A stretch of DNA of 21,932 bases from Ga0074139 sp964515195. GTDB lineage: Bacteria; Bdellovibrionota; Bdellovibrionia; Bdellovibrionales; Bdellovibrionaceae. This document shows, piece after piece, positions 16,541-21,932 of the stretch. The translations under genes were made by a program, and so were the position numbers. A model generated the notes under the pieces. It was given only the letters and a program-made list of their open reading frames with translations. It did no database searches and was not told where the DNA came from. The DNA is taken from positions 1 to 21,932 of the forward strand of contig CAZETK010000058.1 in NCBI GenBank assembly GCA_964515195.1, in the 5' to 3' direction. Every line of letters starts with the position of its first letter. Positions within the stretch are counted from its first letter, which is position 1.

Positions 16541-16610
16541 AATCCCTTTGTTTTTTATACCTTAAAAATCAAATCTGAAAACCCTAAGATGAATTCATCG
16601 GGGGACAACA

Positions 16611-17831
16611 ATGAAATTAAGACACTTATTGCCCAAAGCCGTTCGCTCTACTTTAATCTCACGACTCCTGAAGTTCGATCCTGAACTTCCCTCTGACATT
16701 GAAATTAAAATCGCCACGACTATGGAAGAGTTCGAACAGGCATTTAAACTTCTTCATGATTGTTATGTAGGGCTTGGCATTATGGATCCAGACCAGAGCG
16801 GGCTTCGCTGCAATGTGTACTCGGCTATCCCTTATACGAATGTCGTTATTGCCAAAAGAAACAATCAAGTCATTGCAACCTTAAGTCTAATTCAAGACTC
16901 TGTATTTGGTCTACCTTGTGACAAAGAATTCAAATTCGAAAACGACCAATACCGCGCGCAAAATATGCGGTTGGTGGAAGTTTCTGCAATGGCAGTCCAT
17001 AAAGATTTCCGAAAGACACAAGGTGGTTCTTACATAAATCTATTTATGATGAATTATCTTTATCGCTTCACCCGGCAGTATCTGGGGGGAGACTTATTAA
17101 TAGCCGCGATCCACCCTCATGCTCAAGTATTCTATGAGACATTGTTTAACTTTAAGAGAAGTGGCCACGAAAAGAAATACAACTCGGCCAAAGGTGCCCC
17201 AGCAGTTCATATGTCAATGGATATCAACACCGTGGAAACCTATCTTTTCGAAAAATACGGAAAACGTTCCAGAAGTAGTAACCTATTTCAGTTTATATTC
17301 CGGGATGAAATTCCAAACTTCAACTTTCCACGCCTCCGGAATGGAATCTTCTTTTATCCAACTATGAACGAGAAAGTATTGGAGTACTTTTTCGAGCGCA
17401 AAACCCCTCTATTCCAACAGATTGCGATCGATAAGCTCGAGTTGATTCGATCATGCTATCGATGGGACCGCGACAGCAGCGTCAACGATCGTAAGTTCCG
17501 AATTCCCTCGGGTATCCGAGCCCAATTGGCAACTTCCTCCACAATTTCTGTCGGCACCATAAGAAACTTTTCACTCAGTGGGTGTCTTCTCTCTACCCTC
17601 GCCGAGCTGAATACTGTTGCCGGGAATGTAATCACGATTCAATTCGAAATTGAATCCGTTCGATATCTTCTCAGAGGTGAAATCGTCCGTGTCGGCTGGT
17701 CCGCTTCTCCCTCTGCTCCCTATGAGTACGGCGTTCGCTTCAAAGCCAACAGTTCAAGACTTAACAACGTGATGGCAATGATCGGCTCAGAAGTCGTGCC
17801 TGAGGCAACGTCCACTTCAAAGGCGGGCTAA
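16611..17831 (+). CDS. N-acyl amino acid synthase (FeeM-like) domain + PilZ domain protein, paralogue B
   Basis: A 406-residue protein with the same layout as paralogue A but clearly diverged. The FeeM-like part (about 30-210) has MEEFEQAFKLLHDCYVGLGI, RLVEVSAMAVHKDFRK (120-135) and AAIHPHAQVFYETLFNF (165-181). The PilZ-like part (about 290-380) has RKFR at 294-297 (RxxR, one residue short of RxxxR) and a good NFSLSG at 319-324, matching (D/N)xSxxG. The predicted role is acyl-amino-acid synthesis tuned by cyclic-di-GMP, by domain knowledge only. The start is firm (GGGGGA six bases upstream). It follows the XRE-type gene by 207 bases in the same direction, with a palindrome in between, so it probably has its own promoter. 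Confidence 0.82.
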   Translation: MKLRHLLPKAVRSTLISRLLKFDPELPSDIEIKIATTMEEFEQAFKLLHDCYVGLGIMDPDQSGLRCNVYSAIPYTNVVIAKRNNQVIATLSLIQDSVFGLPCDKEFKFENDQYRAQNMRLVEVSAMAVHKDFRKTQGGSYINLFMMNYLYRFTRQYLGGDLLIAAIHPHAQVFYETLFNFKRSGHEKKYNSAKGAPAVHMSMDINTVETYLFEKYGKRSRSSNLFQFIFRDEIPNFNFPRLRNGIFFYPTMNEKVLEYFFERKTPLFQQIAIDKLELIRSCYRWDRDSSVNDRKFRIPSGIRAQLATSSTISVGTIRNFSLSGCLLSTLAELNTVAGNVITIQFEIESVRYLLRGEIVRVGWSASPSAPYEYGVRFKANSSRLNNVMAMIGSEVVPEATSTSKAG

Positions 17832-17858
17832 ACAAGATTGGCAACGACCAGTTCAAGA

Positions 17859-18410
17859 TTACTTTTTATCTGTCAATTGCTTGAAGTAACTCTCGGCGTC
17901 CTCATTAATCCATGAGGCCGCCCCAGAGATTCGCTTGGCCAATTGCCTATCAGGTGTGTAAATAAAACTCTCTGGTAACTTTTCAACGCTCCAGCGTTTC
18001 ATATAAGCACGGTCATGATCCCAAAGAATTTGAAAGTGAGGAGTTTCTAAAGCCTGAGGAAAAGACTTCACAAAGACTTCAACCTCTTCAATCTCTTTAT
18101 CTTCAGAAATGGCCAGTACTAAAACTTTTCCACTGTGACGCTTGGTCATTTCAATCAGCTCGGGAAACTCATGCACGCAGGGCCCACACCAAGAGGCCCA
18201 AAAATGAACAACTACGACTTGATCTGGTTCTTCGAGCAAAATTTCCTTGCCCTTCCAGTCTACAGCTCTTTCCAAACCTAAAGTCTTAGTAGCTTCAAGT
18301 TTTGATTGGCGGGCAGGTGCTGGTTTTTGATCCTGGTAAACTCCGTAAAAAAAGGCAATGGCAATAATCACCGGTAACAAAAAAAGAACTGGTTTTAAAT
18401 AAGCCTTCAT
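17859..18410 (-). CDS. TlpA/ResA-like membrane-anchored thioredoxin
   Basis: A 183-residue redox protein. A single N-terminal membrane segment (about 7-25) anchors a thioredoxin-fold domain facing the periplasm. The active site WCGPC is at 74-78, after VVVVHFWAS, with the conserved cis-proline region EKLPESFIYT later. Relatives keep cysteines reduced for cytochrome c maturation or outer-membrane protein folding; no such partner genes are adjacent. The start is ATG 18410 with GGGGGA six bases upstream; an in-frame ATG at 18446 adds twelve residues and lies inside the likely promoter. It converges with paralogue B over a 27-base gap. Confidence 0.92.
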   Translation of the reverse strand: MKAYLKPVLFLLPVIIAIAFFYGVYQDQKPAPARQSKLEATKTLGLERAVDWKGKEILLEEPDQVVVVHFWASWCGPCVHEFPELIEMTKRHSGKVLVLAISEDKEIEEVEVFVKSFPQALETPHFQILWDHDRAYMKRWSVEKLPESFIYTPDRQLAKRISGAASWINEDAESYFKQLTDKK

Positions 18411-18427
18411 AATTAATCCCCCAGTCA

Positions 18428-18455
18428 ATTCTATTGGACTCGACACTTAACACAA
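18428..18455 (-). promoter_or_regulatory. Likely promoter of the TlpA-like gene
   Basis: On the minus strand, TTGTGT (18455-18450) and TAGAAT (18433-18428) are separated by 16 bases. TAGAAT matches the -10 box at five of six positions, while the -35 matches at three. The predicted start near 18421 leaves a short leader holding the GGGGGA ribosome binding site. Confidence 0.45.
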
Positions 18456-18489
18456 AAATAAGTGGATGTGGATGAAGAACTATTTTGGC

Positions 18490-18521
18490 AAAAAAAGACC
18501 CGAAGCCATGAGCTACGGGTC
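18490..18521 (-). terminator. Intrinsic terminator of the ribosomal protein operon
   Basis: On the minus strand, GACCCG pairs with CGGGTC, an internal T-T mismatch follows, then AGC pairs with GCT around the loop TCATG. Seven uninterrupted Ts come straight after. It lies about 30 bases past the rplQ stop codon and upstream of the TlpA-like gene, so it separates the two transcripts. Confidence 0.88.
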
Positions 18522-18552
18522 CTTTAATTCTAGTACACTAGGGGTCTCGCGA

Positions 18553-19065
18553 CTAAGCTCGAGCTACTGTACGGGCCTTTTTCTGCGCCTTAACGGCTTT
18601 CTTTTTCTTAGCGGCAGCCGTCGTAGAAGTGACTTTCTTCAACTTTGCAGCCGTCTTTTTATCAGCCTTCTTCTCAGTCTTCTTACTATCAGCGGTACCC
18701 GCGTAGTCGTAATCTACGAACTCAATAAATGCCATTTCAGCTTGGTCACCAGGACGGCGACCGATCTTTATGACTCGAGTATATCCACCAGGACGACTCA
18801 CAAAGCGTGGTGCTATGGACTTTACGATGGCGGCAGCAGCTTCTTTATTAGCCAAACGAGAAATAATCAGTCGTTGAGCTGCCACATCACCTTTTTTACC
18901 AAGAGTGATAAGCTTCTCGATATGACTGCGAACTTCTTTTGCCTTTTCAACTGTAGTCTTAATTCGTCCATGTTCGACTAAAGAGGTCATTAGACCTCTT
19001 AACAAAGCTCTCCTTGGCTTTGCTGCTCGATTAAAATGCCTAGTACGAATTCTATGGGATGCCAT
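18553..19065 (-). CDS. rplQ: 50S ribosomal protein L17 with long basic tail
   Basis: A large-subunit ribosomal protein. Residues 1-120 are a full L17 (HRIRTRHFNRAAKPRRALLRG at the start, then PRFVSRPGGYTRVIKIGRR and AFIEFVDYD). Standard bacterial L17 ends around 115-127; here about 50 more residues follow, made mostly of Lys and Ala (16 Lys in residues 121-170). The tail is predicted disordered and may contact RNA. It is the last gene of the alpha operon, 15 bases after rpoA, and is closed by a strong terminator. Confidence 0.97.
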   Translation of the reverse strand: MASHRIRTRHFNRAAKPRRALLRGLMTSLVEHGRIKTTVEKAKEVRSHIEKLITLGKKGDVAAQRLIISRLANKEAAAAIVKSIAPRFVSRPGGYTRVIKIGRRPGDQAEMAFIEFVDYDYAGTADSKKTEKKADKKTAAKLKKVTSTTAAAKKKKAVKAQKKARTVARA

Positions 19066-19080
19066 TTTATCACCTCAAAT

Positions 19081-20115
19081 TTATTGCTGCTCTCGTTTAC
19101 TAACAGGCGGAGCCAAGTTTGGATCCCAACCAGGAGGCGGCCATCCAATGTCTTTCATGCCAAGTTCCAAGCCCATTTCTTTTAAAATTTCTTTGATCTC
19201 ATTCAAAGACTTACGACCAAAGTTCTTCGTCTTCAACATTTCAGCTTCAGAACGGACAACAAGCTCCCCAATGTAACGAATGTTAGCATTCTTCAAGCAG
19301 TTAGCCGAACGAACAGAAAGTTCAAGATCATCCACTGAACGGAACAGGTTTTCATTCAACCGTGGAGATGTTGGATCACGTTTTTCTTCTTGAGGCTCCA
19401 TAGCCTCATCAAAAGTGAGGAAGATCTGAAGTTGTTCTTTCATGATCTTGGATGCCAAAGAGATTGACTCTTCAGGCTTCAAAGAGCCATCAGTCCAAAC
19501 TTCTAAAGCCAAAGCGTCATAGTCAGTACGCTGACCAACCCGTGCATTCGATACAGCGTAGTTAACTTTTCGGATTGGGCTGAAAAGCGCATCAACACCA
19601 ATAAAACCCACTGGCAATTCCGATTCGCGATTTTCAACCGGAACATATCCACGCCCGTAAGCCACGATAATTTCCGCGCTGAAGTTGGCATTTGCACCAA
19701 GTGTGGCGATATGCTGGTCCTTGTTCAAGATCTCGATCTTGTCACTGACCTGAATATCTGCCGCTGTCACCTTTCCGGGTCCTGATTTAGAAATCTTCAA
19801 AGTAACAGGATCCGCAGTGAACTGCTTAAAGCGGACTTCTTTCAAGTTCAAAATAATATCGGTCACGTCTTCCAAAATATCGGGAATAGTCGTGAACTCA
19901 TGCAGTACGCCATCAAAACGAACTGCAGATACCGCTGAGCCCATCATTGAACTCAACAGGATGCGACGAAGGGAATTACCAAGTGTCACCCCGAAGCCGC
20001 GCTCCAGAGGGCGAATGATAAATTTTCCGTAGTCGTCACGGAGAGTTTCTTTATCAACCTCAAAACCTTTGGGCTTAATAAGATCTCTCCAAAATTTGTA
20101 ATAGTGCTCTTGCAT
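19081..20115 (-). CDS. rpoA: RNA polymerase alpha subunit
   Basis: The 344-residue alpha subunit nucleates polymerase assembly and contacts promoter UP elements and activators. The N-terminal domain (about 20-240) has RGFGVTLGNSLRRILLSS from residue 39. The C-terminal domain (about 255-325) has VRSANCLKNANIRYIGEL, which keeps the Arg, Asn-Cys and Lys that touch DNA in E. coli, and TKNFGRKSLNEI. It is about 15 residues longer than E. coli RpoA, ending in a proline-rich tail (GWPPPGWDPNLAPP). It lies between rpsD (23-base gap) and rplQ. Confidence 0.98.
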   Translation of the reverse strand: MQEHYYKFWRDLIKPKGFEVDKETLRDDYGKFIIRPLERGFGVTLGNSLRRILLSSMMGSAVSAVRFDGVLHEFTTIPDILEDVTDIILNLKEVRFKQFTADPVTLKISKSGPGKVTAADIQVSDKIEILNKDQHIATLGANANFSAEIIVAYGRGYVPVENRESELPVGFIGVDALFSPIRKVNYAVSNARVGQRTDYDALALEVWTDGSLKPEESISLASKIMKEQLQIFLTFDEAMEPQEEKRDPTSPRLNENLFRSVDDLELSVRSANCLKNANIRYIGELVVRSEAEMLKTKNFGRKSLNEIKEILKEMGLELGMKDIGWPPPGWDPNLAPPVSKREQQ

Positions 20116-20138
20116 AGGTTTCCCCCGATTTTGAAATC

Positions 20139-20765
20139 TTAACGAGAGTAGTACTCGACGATCATGTTTTCTTCTGTTGGAACTGTCACTTCGTCACGCG
20201 TTGGTAAATCCTTTACAACACCTGAGAATTTAGCATGATCAGCTTCTAACCAAGAAGGAATCGTACGACGACTTACTGCCTGTATAGCGGCTTGAACGCG
20301 TGCCACCTGCTTCGCGTTTTCAGTCAGAGTAATAACATCGCCCTTTTGAACCAATTGGCTGGGAATGTTCGCTCTTTGCCCATTCAGTAACACATGATTA
20401 TGTTTAACCATTTGTCGGGCCTCACGGCGAGAGTTGGCGTAACCTAGAGTATAGATTACGTTATCAAGACGCATTTCCAAGAAACGAAGCAATGCCAAAC
20501 CAGTTAGGTCTTTTGATCTGTTGGCATCATCAAAATATCTTCTGAACTGTTTTTCAGAAAGACCGTACCAACGCTTAGTCTTTTGCTTCTCGCGCAACTG
20601 AAGAGCGAAGTCAGAAAACTTAATTCGCTGCTGCCCATGTTGGCCTGGTGGGTAAGGTCGGCGGTCTACAGAACACTTATCAGTATAACAACGGTCGCCC
20701 TTGAGAAATAACTTCGTATTTTCACGACGACACAATTTACAAACACTGTCATTCACACGGCTCAC
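20139..20765 (-). CDS. rpsD: 30S ribosomal protein S4 (zinc-finger type)
   Basis: A primary 16S rRNA-binding and assembly protein, 208 residues, with the S4 domain at about 95-160 (RLDNVIYTLGYANSRREARQ). The N-terminus has C9, C12, C26 and C31 in a C-x2-C-x13-C-x4-C arrangement, the zinc-binding form of S4; E. coli S4 lacks these cysteines. In many bacteria S4 also represses its own operon at the translation level; I see no defined site here. Confidence 0.97.
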   Translation of the reverse strand: MSRVNDSVCKLCRRENTKLFLKGDRCYTDKCSVDRRPYPPGQHGQQRIKFSDFALQLREKQKTKRWYGLSEKQFRRYFDDANRSKDLTGLALLRFLEMRLDNVIYTLGYANSRREARQMVKHNHVLLNGQRANIPSQLVQKGDVITLTENAKQVARVQAAIQAVSRRTIPSWLEADHAKFSGVVKDLPTRDEVTVPTEENMIVEYYSR

Positions 20766-20785
20766 AATTAACTCCTCTTATTTAA

Positions 20786-21175
20786 TTAGATACGACGACG
20801 CTTAGGAGGGCGACATCCATTGTGAGGAATGGGAGTGATATCTTTCATCGATAATACCCTCATCCCCAAGGCCGCGATTGCTCGGATAGCAGGCTCTCGA
20901 CCCGCGCCTGGCCCCTTTAAATAGATATCAACCGCTTTCATTCCTGCTTCCATTGCCTTCTTCGCAGCGTCCTCAGCAGCCATCTGAGCAGCGAAAGGTG
21001 TCCCTTTACGGCTTCCTTTGAAGCCTAAGTGTCCTGCAGAGGACCAAGACACTGTATCACCCTTGGGGTCTGTCATTGTCACAATGACATTACCAAATCC
21101 GGCTTGGATATAGCAGTTTCCTTGCGGTACGTTTTTCTTTAATTTCTTTTTACCAGTAGTTGGTTTCTTTTCCAT
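20786..21175 (-). CDS. rpsK: 30S ribosomal protein S11
   Basis: A 129-residue small-subunit platform protein. Family motifs include NVIVTMTDPKGDTVSWSSAG (29-48), FKGSRKGTPFAAQMAAEDA and the C-terminal DITPIPHNGCRPPKRRRI. The short Lys-rich N-terminus (MEKKPTTGKKKLKK) is normal for the family. It sits 19 bases after rpsM and 20 before rpsD in the usual alpha-operon order. Confidence 0.98.
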   Translation of the reverse strand: MEKKPTTGKKKLKKNVPQGNCYIQAGFGNVIVTMTDPKGDTVSWSSAGHLGFKGSRKGTPFAAQMAAEDAAKKAMEAGMKAVDIYLKGPGAGREPAIRAIAALGMRVLSMKDITPIPHNGCRPPKRRRI

Positions 21176-21194
21176 CTTTATGAATCCCTATCGA

Positions 21195-21569
21195 TTAAAC
21201 TGCTTTTTTCTTGTTCGCGACCGTCTTTTTAGGACCCTTACGAGTTCGTGCATTTGATCGTGTATTTTGACCACGAACAGGCAAACCCTTTCTGTGACGG
21301 ATACCGCGAAAGCAGTTGAGATCCATCAATCGCTTAATTGACAATCCAATTTCTCGGCGAAGATCCCCTTCAACTTTGAAGTTTTGTTCCATGAAGGCTC
21401 TGATTTTGGCCAACATTTCGTCCGTCAAGTTGTCTGTACGAAGAGACTCCGGGATTTCCGCAAACTTGCAGATTTCACGAGCACGAGATCTTCCGATTCC
21501 ATAGATATATGTGAGGGCTACTTCAACACGCTTATTACGAGGAAGGTCAACACCAGCAAGACGAGCCAT
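21195..21569 (-). CDS. rpsM: 30S ribosomal protein S13
   Basis: A 124-residue head protein of the small subunit that contacts the P-site tRNA and the intersubunit bridge. It has ARLAGVDLPRNKRVEVALTY at the start and GIRHRKGLPVRGQNTRSNAR towards the end, with a basic C-terminal tail. The start codon follows the rpmJ stop by two bases, with GGCAGGG as its ribosome binding site inside the end of rpmJ. Confidence 0.98.
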   Translation of the reverse strand: MARLAGVDLPRNKRVEVALTYIYGIGRSRAREICKFAEIPESLRTDNLTDEMLAKIRAFMEQNFKVEGDLRREIGLSIKRLMDLNCFRGIRHRKGLPVRGQNTRSNARTRKGPKKTVANKKKAV

Positions 21570-21571
21570 TT

Positions 21572-21685
21572 TTAACCCTGCCTTTGTTTATGTTTAGAGT
21601 TTTCACAAATGACGCGAATGACGCCTTTGCGTTTAATTATTTTACACTTGTTACAAATTTTTTTAACTGATGGCCTGACTTTCAT
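21572..21685 (-). CDS. rpmJ: 50S ribosomal protein L36 (zinc-binding form)
   Basis: A 37-residue protein reading MKVRPSVKKICNKCKIIKR... with C11, C14, C27 and H32, the zinc-binding set of the C+ type of L36. Length and sequence are canonical. It lies directly before rpsM (two-base gap) and 69 bases after adk. The map and infA genes that often stand between adk and rpmJ are absent at this position. Confidence 0.97.
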   Translation of the reverse strand: MKVRPSVKKICNKCKIIKRKGVIRVICENSKHKQRQG

Positions 21686-21754
21686 CTTCTAACCCTTAAC
21701 CCTCATAAAGAACTGCAAGCGACGCAATCTATCACTGAAGACTGAAACTGTCTA

Positions 21755-21932
21755 CTATTTCATTAATGACTTAATAGACTTGTATACTTCTTCAGAATCA
21801 CGATTTCCATCCACCTCAGTGTATTGTCCTGTTTTTTTGTAATAATTTTTCAAAGGCATCGTAAACTCCTCGTAGGCTCGGAGGCGGTTGTCGATAACCT
21901 CTGCTTTATCATCATTTCGCTGTATAACCGAT
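21755..21932 (-). CDS. adk: Adenylate kinase, C-terminal part (5' end outside window)
   Basis: The last 58 residues of an adenylate kinase, which interconverts ATP + AMP and 2 ADP. IQRNDDKAEVIDNRLRAY is the conserved region after the LID domain (the Arg-Asp pair binds substrate), followed by the usual C-terminal pattern PLKNYY, TEVDGNRDSEEVYKSI. The stop is TAG at 21757-21755. Position at the spc/alpha operon junction is typical. Confidence 0.93.
   Translation of the reverse strand, partial: SVIQRNDDKAEVIDNRLRAYEEFTMPLKNYYKKTGQYTEVDGNRDSEEVYKSIKSLMK

Noticed and set aside
1..21932. CRISPR arrays, tRNA or rRNA genes, insertion sequences, prophage or integrase genes
   Set aside because: No repeat-spacer pattern, cloverleaf, transposase or phage motif was recognised on either strand by reading; a dedicated search was not possible.

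Overview
The window looks like chromosomal sequence from a Gram-negative, LPS-making bacterium. A Bdellovibrionota or delta-proteobacteria-like source is most likely. This rests on the gene mix (KdsA, GmhA, an OmpA-type lipoprotein, FeeM+PilZ proteins, an XRE/DUF4423-type regulator, RpoA with a proline-rich extension) and is an inference, not a phylogenetic result. A run of ten Ns at 5945-5954 marks an assembly gap, so this is probably a draft genome or metagenome bin.

Layout. 1-2240: a sigma-54-type response regulator (minus, its C-terminus cut by the window edge), a small DUF1328-type membrane protein and a stand-alone Hpt phosphotransfer protein (both plus), then a likely terminator. 2260-4002: three minus-strand genes, probably one operon: a two-helix membrane protein, an OmpA-like lipoprotein and a hemerythrin-domain protein. 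4076-4159 is a possible 27-residue protein with a strong ribosome binding site. 4266-4790 is a secreted cysteine-rich protein with a clear terminator. 4860-5944 is an AI-2E/PerM-type permease with an apparent one-base frameshift; it runs into the N gap, as does the convergent manC.

5955-11157 is an envelope-sugar block: manC (GDP-mannose), and divergently a DegT-type sugar aminotransferase, kdsA (Kdo-8-phosphate) and a flippase-like membrane protein in a tight operon, then convergent gmhA (heptose precursor). 11289-13730 is a two-gene unit resembling the paired families TIGR03546 and TIGR03545.

13843-17831 is the most unusual part: two diverged paralogues, each joining an N-acyl amino acid synthase (FeeM-like, LuxI/GNAT fold) domain to a C-terminal PilZ domain, with an XRE/DUF4423-type regulator between them. 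This suggests a lipid-signal or acyl-amino-acid system linked to cyclic-di-GMP. 17859-18410 is a TlpA-like thioredoxin.

18490-21932 is the end of the spc/alpha ribosomal operon on the minus strand: adk (partial), rpmJ, rpsM, rpsK, rpsD, rpoA, rplQ, closed by a strong intrinsic terminator. I found no tRNA, rRNA, CRISPR array, insertion sequence or prophage. No gene-free stretch exceeds about 220 bases.
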